64,000 nucleotides of DNA from Rhodopseudomonas julia. Its GTDB lineage: Bacteria; Pseudomonadota; Alphaproteobacteria; Rhizobiales; Afifellaceae. Both the position numbers and the translations under genes were made by a program. Below are positions 9,054 through 17,798 of this stretch, piece by piece. Under the pieces are notes generated by a model. It searched no databases, had not been told where the DNA came from, and saw only the letters and a list, made by a program, of their open reading frames with translations. Positions within the stretch are counted from its first letter, which is position 1; every line of letters begins with the position of its first letter. The stretch lies in contig NZ_JAUSUK010000001.1 in the NCBI RefSeq assembly GCF_030813515.1, forward strand, positions 1,860,001 to 1,924,000. Reading direction: 5' to 3'.

Positions 9054-10310
9054 ATGAGGGCCGATGTGACGACAATCCGTCGTGACGATCGCGGCAGCTT
9101 GATCATCGTGGTCGCCGGCAGCGTCGTGCTCGCATTGGCCTTCGGCGTGCGTGCGGTTTTCGGCGGCATCGTCGAGCCCCTGTCGAGCGACCTGTTCGGT
9201 GGTCGAATCGAGGTCTTCTCGCTTTCGATCGCCATTCAGAACCTTGTCTGGGGCCTGGCGCAGCCGGGCTTCGGCATCATTGCCGACAAGTTCGGCGACC
9301 GGCGCGCATTGTGGCCCGGATTCCTCTGCTATGTCGCCGGCATGCTGATCTGCGTTGCCGGGACCTCGCCGCTCGCGCAGCATGTCGGCGCCGGCGTCCT
9401 TGTCGGCATGGGAATTTCAGGTACGGCGTTCGGTGTTGTCCTCGCCGTGGTCGGGCGGGCGGCGCCGGAGGAAAAACGCGCTCGTTATCTCGGCATCACC
9501 TCCGCCATGGGGTCGACGGGACAGGTCGTCCTGCCGCTTCTGGTCTCCTGGTTGATCGAATGGCTCGACTGGCGGATGACGCTCGTCGTCGTCACGTTTG
9601 CGCTCGCCCCGATGGCCCTGTGCATCCCTTTTCTCCGTGCGCAAGTCAGTCCGAGGATGGGCGGCGGGGACGACGCTTCTCTCACCCAGACAGTCAGAAA
9701 GGCATTCGGCCATTCGAGCTACACCCTGCTCAGCGCCGGGTTCTTCGTCTGCGGCTTCCATCTTGCCTTCATCACGGCGCATCTTCCGAACTACGTCCAG
9801 AATTTCTGCGTCTCGACAGCCTCTGCGGCGGAGCTACGGGCGCTGGGCCTGCAGGCGCTCGCACTCGCCGGCTTTGCCAATATCTTCGGCACTCTCTTCG
9901 CGTCGCATCTGGGAAGCCGATTTCCGAAACCCTACGTGCTTGCCGCGATTTACGCGCTGCGGGCGCTCGCGATCCTTGTCTTCATCTCCCTGCCGGTGAC
10001 GCCCACTTCGGTCATGGTCTTCGCGCTCGTCATGGGCGGGCTCTGGCTGTCGACCGTTCCGCTCACGAGCGCTCTGGTTTTGACCATGTTCGGCCCGCGC
10101 GCGATGGGAACCCTGTTCGGCTTCGTGTTCCTGAGCCATCAGCTCGGCGGGTTTGCCGGGGTGTGGCTCGGTGGAGTGTTCTTCGATCGCTACGGAAGTT
10201 ACGATCAGGTCTGGTATCTGGCGATCGGCCTTGGCGTCCTCTCGGCCTTCGCGCATCTTCTCGTTCAGGAGCGTGCGGCTCCCCGCATGGGCCTGGCCTA
10301 TGGCGAATGA
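9054..10310 (+). CDS. Major facilitator superfamily transporter
   Basis: A 418-residue MFS protein with twelve predicted membrane helices. The loop between helices 2 and 3 carries GIIADKFGDRRALWPG, the conserved MFS G-x3-D-x2-G-x-R-R motif. The N-terminus (LAFGVRAVFGGIVEPLSSDLFG) resembles monocarboxylate/oxalate-formate type transporters that start with a similar first helix. Its stop codon overlaps the start of a LysE-family gene, so the two are translated together and may act on related compounds. Substrate and direction are unknown. Confidence 0.9.
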   Translation: MRADVTTIRRDDRGSLIIVVAGSVVLALAFGVRAVFGGIVEPLSSDLFGGRIEVFSLSIAIQNLVWGLAQPGFGIIADKFGDRRALWPGFLCYVAGMLICVAGTSPLAQHVGAGVLVGMGISGTAFGVVLAVVGRAAPEEKRARYLGITSAMGSTGQVVLPLLVSWLIEWLDWRMTLVVVTFALAPMALCIPFLRAQVSPRMGGGDDASLTQTVRKAFGHSSYTLLSAGFFVCGFHLAFITAHLPNYVQNFCVSTASAAELRALGLQALALAGFANIFGTLFASHLGSRFPKPYVLAAIYALRALAILVFISLPVTPTSVMVFALVMGGLWLSTVPLTSALVLTMFGPRAMGTLFGFVFLSHQLGGFAGVWLGGVFFDRYGSYDQVWYLAIGLGVLSAFAHLLVQERAAPRMGLAYGE

Positions 10311-10902
10311 ACTCCTTCTGCTCTGGCTTGCGGCGTTCCCGCTGATGGGAAGCCCGGGGCCGGCCACAATGAGCCTTGCCGGCCTTGGCATGGCCTTCGG
10401 TTTCCGCTCGAGCCTCAGCTACCTTGTCGGCATCATCGCGGGAACGACCGGCGTCCTGCTTATGATCGCGACGGGCGTGACCACGCTTATCCTGGCTCAG
10501 CCGGTGTTTCTCACGGCGCTGACGATCCTCGCCGGGATCTACATCCTCTATCTCGCCTGGAAAATTGCCACGGCGCCGGTCGGGCCGCTGGCTCCGCGCT
10601 CGGAGCAAGCGCCGGCCTTCGTGCCAGGCTTCAGTTTGGCGATTGCAAATCCGAAGGCCTTTGCCGCGATCGGGGCCGTCTATGCGGGGCACACCGTCGT
10701 CGCGGACGATCTCACGGCCGATGCCGTCTACAAGCTGGCCGCACTCGCGCTCGTCATTGTCATCGTCAACACGGCATGGCTCGCCTTTGGCGCGATCTTC
10801 TCGAGAATACTGACGAACCCGGCAATCGGACGGGCAGTGAATGTGCTTTTCGCTGTCATGCTGGTGACCTCCGTCGCTTTCGCCCTCCTTGCTGCCGAGT
10901 GA
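10300..10902 (+). CDS. LysE-family exporter, coupled to MFS gene
   Basis: A 200-residue LysE/RhtB-type membrane protein. The start is the ATG at 10300, inside the last codons of the MFS gene, because the LysE fold begins there (MANELLLLWLAAFPLMGSPG). The frame stays open upstream but that part is only the MFS gene read out of frame. Diagnostic motifs are MGSPGPATM at the N-terminus and LAIANPKAFAA in the middle. It is the second LysE-type exporter in 3 kb; the two paralogues differ clearly in sequence. Confidence 0.87.
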   Translation: MANELLLLWLAAFPLMGSPGPATMSLAGLGMAFGFRSSLSYLVGIIAGTTGVLLMIATGVTTLILAQPVFLTALTILAGIYILYLAWKIATAPVGPLAPRSEQAPAFVPGFSLAIANPKAFAAIGAVYAGHTVVADDLTADAVYKLAALALVIVIVNTAWLAFGAIFSRILTNPAIGRAVNVLFAVMLVTSVAFALLAAE

Positions 10903-11046
10903 TGGCTCGGCCGAGACTTCTTCAAAGTGTCGAAGACCTGCAGCAATCCGCGTATGTCGCTCGTCGGGCATGCTGAAACCGTCAGAATTTGGCGAGGCTT
11001 GCGGCTCGCCGGCTCTCGGGCTAGGCAGCCGCAAAAGGAGGCGGTC

Positions 11047-11229
11047 GTGTCTTTTTCTGTGTGGCATCTGATCGTGCTTGCGGTCGCGTTTTTCTCGCTG
11101 TTTGGCGCCTATCAGGCTGCGGCGGCACGAAATCCCTGGCTTTTCGTTGCATGCGTTCTCTTCTGGCCGTTCGGCTGCGTTTACGGCATCTATCGCTGTT
11201 TCAAGCCGCTCCCGGCCCCCGCGGCGTGA
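11047..11229 (+). CDS. Small membrane protein of unknown function
   Basis: A 60-residue protein starting at GTG 11047, chosen because a strong ribosome-binding site (AAAAGGAGG, 11033-11041) sits five bases upstream. The product has two hydrophobic segments, LIVLAVAFFSLFGAYQA and PWLFVACVLFWPFGCVYGIY, joined by a short AAARN turn, with a positive, proline-rich C-terminus. It looks like a two-helix inner-membrane protein with both ends on the same side. No family recognised. It stands alone between the exporter genes and a regulator. Confidence 0.6.
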   Translation: MSFSVWHLIVLAVAFFSLFGAYQAAAARNPWLFVACVLFWPFGCVYGIYRCFKPLPAPAA

Positions 11230-11387
11230 GCTCGGCGCCGGCGAGGCCGGATGCCTTGTGACGGCGCTCCTCGCCAGTGATCGCGGCCCGCCCGACGGCA
11301 AGCATTGGTCGCGTTGCGGCGGAGCACGAAGCCGCGCGGGATGATGTGGATTGACGCGGCGGCGACGCCGCTTGGAGAGACGCGACC

Positions 11388-11795
11388 ATGGAGAGATATG
11401 ACTGTGTCTGGGAGGCGCTCTGCGCCACCCCCGAAGAGGCACGGGAGATGCGTGCCCGCTCCAATCTGATGGTGCATCTCGATCGGTTTCTCAGCCCGCT
11501 CTCTGATGCGCGCGTGCAGCAGCTGCTCGATGTCTCAGAGGATCGCGTCCAAGCGCTGCGTTGCGGCAAGCTCCAACAGTTCTCGCTTGCGGAGCTGACA
11601 GTTCTGGCGGCGCGGACCGGCGTCTCGCTCATCGAGATCGATGGGGAGCCGGCCGCAATCCAACGCCATCCCGAAGACGGCATGTATCATGGCGTGTTCA
11701 TCGCGCTCGCCGGTCGCCCCGATTTCTATGCGATTGAGCGTGACGACATTGAGCGCGGAGGCAGGCTCTCGCTCAGAGCCTATGGTGTGGCTTAA
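11388..11795 (+). CDS. XRE-type helix-turn-helix protein
   Basis: A 135-residue protein with a central helix-turn-helix (LSDARVQQLLDVSEDRVQAL...FSLAELTVLAARTG, about residues 42-82). This resembles the antitoxin-like XRE proteins (HigA2 type), which bind DNA through this domain. The C-terminal 50 residues are not recognised. No toxin-like gene adjoins it, so a toxin-antitoxin role is not supported; it could be a solitary regulator, perhaps of the RTX gene downstream. Confidence 0.6.
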   Translation: MERYDCVWEALCATPEEAREMRARSNLMVHLDRFLSPLSDARVQQLLDVSEDRVQALRCGKLQQFSLAELTVLAARTGVSLIEIDGEPAAIQRHPEDGMYHGVFIALAGRPDFYAIERDDIERGGRLSLRAYGVA

Positions 11796-12286
11796 GCCGA
11801 AGCGGGGCTGAACGGTCCCTGGTGCGACCCTGATCATCGCGACGGCTTCACCCGCAGCTTCACCACCCACAGCTTCACCGAGAAACCCCGGCGAACGCCC
11901 GAATAGGCGGCATTCGGTGGTCGCTCGCGTCGCCCTTTCTGGCTGTCTGCGGCGCCTTTTCGGCTTTTCGGAGTCTCTTCATATCAGTTAAATTTGTACG
12001 ACAAAGCTACATGTAGATTTAAAAATAATATGTATTTTTATATATTTTTGCATGTATTCCTACATGAAAGTAGTTGCGTAAGCGTTTTCTCTTACAAATT
12101 GGGGTATATCAGCCACAGATTTTATAGCGCCGGCTAAAAGTTGCGGGCCGTTCAAAAATGTTCTACTTGTGGCGGCAATTCGAGTGATAATGCGGCCATT
12201 AATCCTCTCGCAATATTTGTTGTCTAGCGCTGAGGACGACGTGCGGCAATTTGCTCGCCTCCCACCAGACAAGGAAGACGAAAGCC
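11796..12286. promoter_or_regulatory. AT-rich upstream region of the RTX gene
   Basis: About 490 bases without a gene. A block at about 11978-12062 is far richer in A and T than its surroundings and contains the perfect 10-bp palindrome CTACATGTAG at 12007-12016. A partial copy (CTACATG) follows at 12060-12066. Such AT-rich islands ahead of surface and secreted-protein genes are typical binding regions for MucR/Ros-type or H-NS-like silencers in alphaproteobacteria; that role is inference. A clear promoter could not be fixed. Confidence 0.45.
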
Positions 12287-15200
12287 ATGCCAACTTATAA
12301 CGGCGATGCTGGAAACAACACGCTCGAAGGATCGGAGTTTGCCGATACAATCTTCGGGGGTGCGGGCGCCGATTCCATCTCCGCCCTCGGTGGCGGCGAT
12401 GACATTCGGCTGGTCGCCGATACGGTTGACGGGGGTGGTGGCGACACCATCGATGGTGGCGAGGGGACGGATCGGGTCCTCCTTGATGCGGACACTCTCG
12501 ACGCAGCCGTAGAGTTTGTCTGGGGCGGCGCGAGCGACAGCATCAGCACGATGACGTCCGGCGGCAGTACGCTTGCAAGCGTCGTCAACGTCGAGAACTT
12601 CGAGATCACCACGTCTGGCGATTTCGATGATTCGATCGCGACCGGCGACGGGGCCGATACGATTTCGACCGGCGATGGCGCCGATTCGATCGATGCCGGA
12701 GATGGCAATGATCGTATCAGTGTCATTGCCGATGTCAGCGGCGGTGACAGCATCGACGGCGGTGCCGGCACGGATACCCTGACCCTTGATGCTAGCGCCA
12801 TCACAGGCGGTGTGACATTCGATCTGAATTCGTCGGGTATCACCGACATGGATGACGGATCTTCTACGCTGGCGAGCGTCGAAAATGTTGAAGTGTTCAA
12901 TATCAATACCGGCAGCGGCAACGATACGATCGCTACGGGGAACGGAAACGATACGATTTCGACCGGCGCAGGCGCAGATTCGATCCTCTCCGGCAGTGGC
13001 AACGACACCATCTCCGCCGGCGCTGGCGCTGATTCAATCGATGCGGGGACTGGAAGTGACTACATCAGTGTCTTGGCGGACAGCGGCAATAGCGACAGCA
13101 TCAATGGCGGTGTCGGCGACACCGATACCCTGGCGCTTGATGCGAGCGCCATCGCAGGCGATGTGACATTCGATCTGAATTCGTCGGGTATCACCGACAT
13201 GGATGACGGATCTTCTACGCTGGCGAGCGTCGAAGATGTTGAAGTGTTCAATATCACTACCGGCACCGGTAACGACACGATCGCCACCGGCGACGGAAAC
13301 GACACCATCTCTACCGACGCTGGCGCGGATTCGATCGTGGCAGGTGCTGGCAATGATTCCATCACTGTGTCTGCTGGCGGCGGCGACAGTATTGACGGGG
13401 GCACCGGCACTGACACGCTCATCCTGACTGCGAGTGGTCAGGACGGCCCGGTCATCTTCACCGGAGACGCTACCGATGGCGGCGTCATGACCAGCGATAA
13501 CCCCAGTGATACGCTTGCTGCGGCGGTTGATATTGAAGCCTTCAATGTGACGGGCTCGGAATACGACGACACTCTCAGTGGCAACATTGATAACGACACG
13601 CTGAATGGCGGGGGCGGTGCCGATTCTATCCTCGGCGCCGCGGGCGCTGACCGAATTACCACAGGAGCGGGAGCCGATACGGTCGACGGCGGTGCCGACA
13701 ATGACACCATCACTGTGCAAGCTGGTGGCGGCGACAGCATCGACGGCGGGGACGGCGAGGACCGTGCTTACATTAGTGCGGAGTTGGATTCAGCGTTCGC
13801 AATGACCGTCAACGCTTCCAATGTTGCCACCTTGAGCGACGGCGGCTCCGGCACGTTGGCGACGGTTGAGAATGTCGAAACGTTTTACGTCACAGGAAGT
13901 AGTGCGGCCGATACGATCAGCGGTGGTGGCGGTGCCGATAGTCTGAGAGGTGGCTCTGGCAACGACACGATTTCCGGCGGTGATGGAAACGACACCGTTA
14001 ACGGCGAAGGCGGTGCCGACAGCGTGAGCGGCGGTGCGGGCAATGACACGCTTTATGGCGGCACCGAAAATGACACGATCCTTGGTGGCGATGGAGCGGA
14101 CAGACTTTACGGTGAGGACGGAGCCGACTCGATCGCCACGGGCGCCGGGACCGATACCGTCGACGGTGGGGCAGGCGACGACTTTATCTCCGTGACAGCG
14201 GATGGCGGTGACAGCATCAACGGTGGAACCGAAAACGACACCGTCTCCCTGACGGCTGCTTCTTCCGTTAGTGGAGCGCTCACCTTTAGCGTCGATGTGC
14301 AGGATCGTGGTGTATTTAGCCAGGGCCTAGATACTCTGGCGACGGCCACGAATGCGGAAAACTTTGTCGTTTATGGTGGCTCTGAGGATGACAGTCTGAG
14401 CGGCGGCAGCGGGACGGACACCTTGAATGGCAATGCCGGTGCGGACAGTCTCGTCGGAAATGACGGTGCGGACGTGATCTCGGGCGGCGCGGGCGCTGAT
14501 TCGATCTTTGGTGGCGCAGGTGCCGATACGCTGAGTGGCGGAGCCGGTAACGACACGTTCTCAGGTCTGGCCTCGGAGCTCAACGGTGAAACCATCACGG
14601 ACTTCTCGGCGGGGGACATCATCTCGGTTGACCTGGGGAGCGGCCAGAGCATCAGTTCGTTCGCCTACAGCAACGGCGAGATTACATTCGATGTCGGTGG
14701 GAGTTCCGTCACTATCGACGTGGCTGATAACCTGAACGCCAGCTATTTTTCTGTCACCGACGGGCTGATCTCCTACAGGGTTTCGGGTGGCCCGTCTGGC
14801 CCGACGCCGCCGGTCGGTACGGACGAAGACGATGATCTCCAAGGGTCGGACAATTCGGAATCGATCGCCGGCGGTCTCGGGGCCGATACGATCGAAGGCG
14901 GCGGCGGTGCCGATACGCTTTTCTCCGGTGACGGCGACGATCTGTCCTTCGGCGGCGACGGCGACGATCTGATGTTCGGCGGCAACGGCAACGACACGGC
15001 GGCTGGCGGCGAAGGCAACGACCAGATGTATGGTGGTGCCGGCGACGATGAGCAGGCCGGCGGTGCGGGCAACGACTTCATCGGTGGCGGGACCGGCAAC
15101 GATCTCGGCTTCGGTGCGGCCGGCCAGGACGTGCTCTTCGGTGCCGACGGGGCCGATACGACCTATGGCGGCGACGATGACGACACGAGCTATGGCGGCA

Positions 15201-15637
15201 ACGAAGACGATGTACTTCTCTCCGGCAACGGCAACGACGTCTCGGGCGGTGGCCTCGGTGACGATCAGCTGGGCGCCGGCGCCGGCGACGACACCATCTA
15301 TGGTGGTGCCGGCAACGATACGATCTTCGCCTCCGACGGTGCCGATGTCGCCTATGGCGGCGCGGGCGATGACGTCATCTATCTCGGGGCCGATGACGGG
15401 GCGCAGGACATCTACGTCTCCGTTGCCGACAACGGCTCGGACATGGTCTACGGCTTCGAGGACGGCACCGATCTCATCAACCTGACGGGATCGGGCTTTG
15501 GAAGCTTCGCCGACGTGCAAGGGTCGATCGGCAGCGATGCCGAGGGGAATGCCACGATCGATCTCGGCGACGGCGACATTCTGACCCTCGTTGGGATCAA
15601 TGCCAGCGATCTCGATCAGAGCGATTTCCAGTTCTGA
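12287..15637 (+). CDS. Large RTX (hemolysin-type calcium-binding) repeat protein
   Basis: A 1,116-residue acidic protein built almost wholly of glycine/aspartate nonapeptides of the GGxGxDxUx type, which bind calcium in parallel beta-rolls. Blocks of two to five nonapeptides alternate with beta-strand-rich linkers (GDSIDGG-TDTL...LASVENVEVFNI) in a super-repeat of about 117 residues. A denser nonapeptide array fills about residues 845-1035. The C-terminus ends GINASDLDQSDFQF, as in many type I-secreted proteins whose signal is C-terminal and uncleaved. There is no N-terminal signal peptide and no catalytic domain. The start ATG 12287 follows AAGGAAG. A likely role is surface layer, adhesin or biofilm matrix protein. 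No type I secretion genes are visible nearby. Confidence 0.9.
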   Translation: MPTYNGDAGNNTLEGSEFADTIFGGAGADSISALGGGDDIRLVADTVDGGGGDTIDGGEGTDRVLLDADTLDAAVEFVWGGASDSISTMTSGGSTLASVVNVENFEITTSGDFDDSIATGDGADTISTGDGADSIDAGDGNDRISVIADVSGGDSIDGGAGTDTLTLDASAITGGVTFDLNSSGITDMDDGSSTLASVENVEVFNINTGSGNDTIATGNGNDTISTGAGADSILSGSGNDTISAGAGADSIDAGTGSDYISVLADSGNSDSINGGVGDTDTLALDASAIAGDVTFDLNSSGITDMDDGSSTLASVEDVEVFNITTGTGNDTIATGDGNDTISTDAGADSIVAGAGNDSITVSAGGGDSIDGGTGTDTLILTASGQDGPVIFTGDATDGGVMTSDNPSDTLAAAVDIEAFNVTGSEYDDTLSGNIDNDTLNGGGGADSILGAAGADRITTGAGADTVDGGADNDTITVQAGGGDSIDGGDGEDRAYISAELDSAFAMTVNASNVATLSDGGSGTLATVENVETFYVTGSSAADTISGGGGADSLRGGSGNDTISGGDGNDTVNGEGGADSVSGGAGNDTLYGGTENDTILGGDGADRLYGEDGADSIATGAGTDTVDGGAGDDFISVTADGGDSINGGTENDTVSLTAASSVSGALTFSVDVQDRGVFSQGLDTLATATNAENFVVYGGSEDDSLSGGSGTDTLNGNAGADSLVGNDGADVISGGAGADSIFGGAGADTLSGGAGNDTFSGLASELNGETITDFSAGDIISVDLGSGQSISSFAYSNGEITFDVGGSSVTIDVADNLNASYFSVTDGLISYRVSGGPSGPTPPVGTDEDDDLQGSDNSESIAGGLGADTIEGGGGADTLFSGDGDDLSFGGDGDDLMFGGNGNDTAAGGEGNDQMYGGAGDDEQAGGAGNDFIGGGTGNDLGFGAAGQDVLFGADGADTTYGGDDDDTSYGGNEDDVLLSGNGNDVSGGGLGDDQLGAGAGDDTIYGGAGNDTIFASDGADVAYGGAGDDVIYLGADDGAQDIYVSVADNGSDMVYGFEDGTDLINLTGSGFGSFADVQGSIGSDAEGNATIDLGDGDILTLVGINASDLDQSDFQF
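12812..13256 (+). repeat. 94-bp near-identical direct repeat inside the RTX gene
   Basis: The segments 12812-12905 and 13163-13256 are identical except for one base (GAAAATG versus GAAGATG). They are 351 bases apart, exactly 117 codons. Sequence between and beyond them is clearly more diverged, so a recent duplication or gene conversion of one super-repeat unit is likely. Confidence 0.9.
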
Positions 15638-15668
15638 TCGGCTGATACCAATATCAACGCCTAAAGAG

Positions 15669-15710
15669 CGGCCCGGGGATGAGATCCATCCCCGGGCCGT
15701 TCGCTTTTCT
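15669..15710 (+). terminator. Rho-independent-type terminator after the RTX gene
   Basis: A perfect 13-bp stem (arms 15669-15681 and 15687-15699) with a 5-base loop, followed by TTCGCTTTTCT. It lies 32 bases after the RTX stop and between convergent genes, so it may also serve the frlD-like gene on the other strand. Confidence 0.8.
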
Positions 15711-15751
15711 GAGGCGGGTGTTTTTCGGGCGCGCGAGCTATTCGCTCGCGC

Positions 15752-16588
15752 CTATTCGCTTCGCTGGGGAAAGCCGCCTTCGTGGAGGCAGGTGGCGCTG
15801 GCGCGGCGGATGCCGGCCTTCGCCGCCTCCGCGTCATCGGCGCCTTGAAGGCGCGCCACCAGGAAGCCCGCAATGAAACTGTCGCCTGCTCCCGTCGTGT
15901 CGACGGGGCTGATCGGCTCCGCCGGCAGATGCAGGCTGCGGCTTGGGGAAATGACGGAAGCGCCCTCTGCGCCGCGTGTGACGACGACGAGGTCTGCGCC
16001 CTTTTCGAGCAGGCCTTTGCCGAGCGCTTCGGCGGCTTGCGGTGAGCCCGGCTGCGAGCAGAAGGCGATGTCGAGCGCGTCGGGCGTCAGGTGCTCCGGC
16101 GCATTGTTCACCGAGAGATCCTGGGAGAGCGAGCAGCCGGCCGCCTTAAGGCGCCGCTTCAGCGCACCGCCATCGTCGAGCCAGCCGATATGGATATGCG
16201 CGGCTTCAAGAAGACGCTCGAAGGATGCCTCGCTCGGCCGGTAGCCGGCGCAGGCGCCAAAATCCTCAAGCGCGATGATGCGCTCGCCTTTGTCCGTCAC
16301 ATGCACCTGGGTGACGGAGGTCGGTTTCGACCGGCGAACGAGAAAGCTCGTATCGACGCCGTTGCGGTGAAGCTCGCGGGCGATGATGTCGCCATTGTCG
16401 TCGCGCCCGACGGCGCCGAAATAGGTGGAGGGCAGGCCCAAAATCTGGGCCTGCACCGCGACATTCACGGCATTGCCGCCGGCAAGGCGCACCGAGGGGT
16501 GGAAGCGGGCGCCTTCGTCCGGCTTCGCCCCGATTTCGTCGATGCAATTGTCACCGACGGCTGCAAGCCATGGCTCAGTATTCGACAC
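15752..16588 (-). CDS. frlD: FrlD-like fructosamine 6-kinase (PfkB family)
   Basis: A 278-residue ribokinase/PfkB-family sugar kinase. The substrate-side glycine motif is AGGNAVNVA (residues 36-44). The ATP-site motif DTTGAGDSFIAGF (about 230-242) contains the catalytic base Asp236. Close resemblance to fructoselysine 6-kinase, and overlap by 14 bases with an FrlB-like deglycase gene upstream, support the function: phosphorylation of a fructosyl-amino acid at C6, followed by cleavage to glucose 6-phosphate and free amino acid. A general sugar kinase is the alternative. The true substrate (fructose-lysine, -asparagine, -glutamine or another) is not determinable here. Confidence 0.82.
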   Translation of the reverse strand: MSNTEPWLAAVGDNCIDEIGAKPDEGARFHPSVRLAGGNAVNVAVQAQILGLPSTYFGAVGRDDNGDIIARELHRNGVDTSFLVRRSKPTSVTQVHVTDKGERIIALEDFGACAGYRPSEASFERLLEAAHIHIGWLDDGGALKRRLKAAGCSLSQDLSVNNAPEHLTPDALDIAFCSQPGSPQAAEALGKGLLEKGADLVVVTRGAEGASVISPSRSLHLPAEPISPVDTTGAGDSFIAGFLVARLQGADDAEAAKAGIRRASATCLHEGGFPQRSE

Positions 16589-17588
16589 GGCGATAATAGC
16601 GGCGCGTCGTGAGCGGATGGTCGCGCATCACCTCAAGATGCGCACTGATGCGCTCCAGCATGGTGGCGAGGAAGGCCGGGGCCAGCAGCTCTCGCGCTTC
16701 CGCGGAAAGGCCCTCCGTCGGGTAATCCTTGGTGTCGAGGATGGTGAGCGAGCCGCCGACCTTCGGCACGAAGGCTTCGACGCGTTCGGCCAGCGCCCGG
16801 TTCGGGCCTTCGCCCTTCATCAGGATGACGCTGACGCCTTCTTCCACGAGTTCCAGCGTGCCGTGGAAAAAATCGGCCGCATGGATCGGGCGGGTTCGGA
16901 TCCACTGCATTTCTTCAAGAATGCACATGCCGTAATAGAATGCCTCGTACCAGACATTGCCGGCGCCGGAGACGATGTGCCAGTCGGAGCCCGCGATCAC
17001 CTTGGCGTAGTCTTCGGCTTTCGGCTCGACCGCCTTTTTCATGCGGAGAAGCTCGCGCGGCAAGTGCTGAATTTCGGCGATGAGGGCATCGTAATTGTCG
17101 ATCTCGCCGCGGTGCTTCATCACCGAAAGCGCGGCGAAGAGCGACTGGACGTAAAAACTCTCCGATGAGGTATCGTCGGCGGCGAAATTGACGATCGCGT
17201 GGTCCGCCTTACGGCCAAGCGGCGTATCGGCGTGGCCGACGAGAGAGACGACCTTGGCGCCACGTTCCTTGGCAAGCTCGAGAAAGGCGACGCTCTCCTT
17301 CGTCGTGCCGGACAAAGACGGCATGATGACGAGCGTGCCTTCTTTGAGATTGGCGGAACCGGCGGCGAGAAGCTCCGCCGTGTGGCCGCCAAAAACGGGG
17401 AAGGACGAGCGGGCACGCAGAAGCTCCACGGCGGGCTGCATCAAGATTGCCGCGCCGCCCGTGCCGAGGAAGAAAATATTGGGCGCGCCGGCTTTGAGAG
17501 CCGCACCCACGATGGCGTCGAGCTCGCCGGCCGTTGCGACCGCGCCCGATTGGATCGCGAGAAAACGCTTTTCGTCGAAATTGAGCAT
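16575..17588 (-). CDS. frlB: FrlB-like fructosamine 6-phosphate deglycase (SIS domain)
   Basis: A 337-residue protein with two SIS (sugar isomerase) domains. The first has FFLGTGGAAILMQPAVELL (about 39-57) and the phosphate-binding SLSGTTKESV (about 91-100). The C-terminal part contains EEMQWIRTRPIHAADFFHGTLELVE, characteristic of the FrlB/FraB group, where a glutamate and histidine serve in catalysis. The enzyme would split a fructosyl-amino acid 6-phosphate into glucose 6-phosphate and amino acid. It is first in a two-gene unit with the kinase. Its promoter region (17643-17683) holds a TTGACA box and a perfect palindrome. GlmS-type isomerase is unlikely because the glutaminase domain is absent. 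Confidence 0.85.
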   Translation of the reverse strand: MLNFDEKRFLAIQSGAVATAGELDAIVGAALKAGAPNIFFLGTGGAAILMQPAVELLRARSSFPVFGGHTAELLAAGSANLKEGTLVIMPSLSGTTKESVAFLELAKERGAKVVSLVGHADTPLGRKADHAIVNFAADDTSSESFYVQSLFAALSVMKHRGEIDNYDALIAEIQHLPRELLRMKKAVEPKAEDYAKVIAGSDWHIVSGAGNVWYEAFYYGMCILEEMQWIRTRPIHAADFFHGTLELVEEGVSVILMKGEGPNRALAERVEAFVPKVGGSLTILDTKDYPTEGLSAEARELLAPAFLATMLERISAHLEVMRDHPLTTRRYYRRVEY

Positions 17589-17642
17589 CAGCGGATGATC
17601 CTTCTAGCCTTCCAGACAGGTCGCCGATCGCCAGCGGCCATG

Positions 17643-17683
17643 TTGTCTGACAAGTTGATGGCCCGACAGCAGGCACTTGTCAA
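17643..17683. promoter_or_regulatory. Promoter/operator of the frlB-frlD unit
   Basis: On the minus strand a TTGACA -35 box lies at 17683-17678. A perfect 11-bp palindrome TTGTCTGACAA occupies 17643-17653, at the expected start of transcription. The 8-mers TGACAAGT (17648-17655) and ACTTGTCA (17676-17683) also form a perfect inverted repeat. The GntR-family gene is divergent, so this is a probable binding site for its product. Confidence 0.6.
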
Positions 17684-17798
17684 CTCGCTACGTTCCGCCT
17701 TAGGCGGGTAAGGTGTTGATGCGGGCGCCGTGAGCCCGCGCATGGCAGGGTTTCGGCCTCACCGACGACCCGATGCCGCAAAGGGCGAGGATGAAGAC

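Noticed and set aside
11388-11795. XRE-type protein as antitoxin of a toxin-antitoxin pair
   Set aside because: No toxin-sized partner gene lies on either side.
12300-15450. Dense short repeats resembling a CRISPR-like or satellite array
   Set aside because: The repeats are all in frame and encode GGxGxDxx nonapeptides of one RTX protein; spacing and sequence vary as codons do.
15869-17200. Plus-strand frames opposite the kinase and deglycase genes
   Set aside because: They lack motifs, while the minus strand shows PfkB and SIS signatures without interruption.
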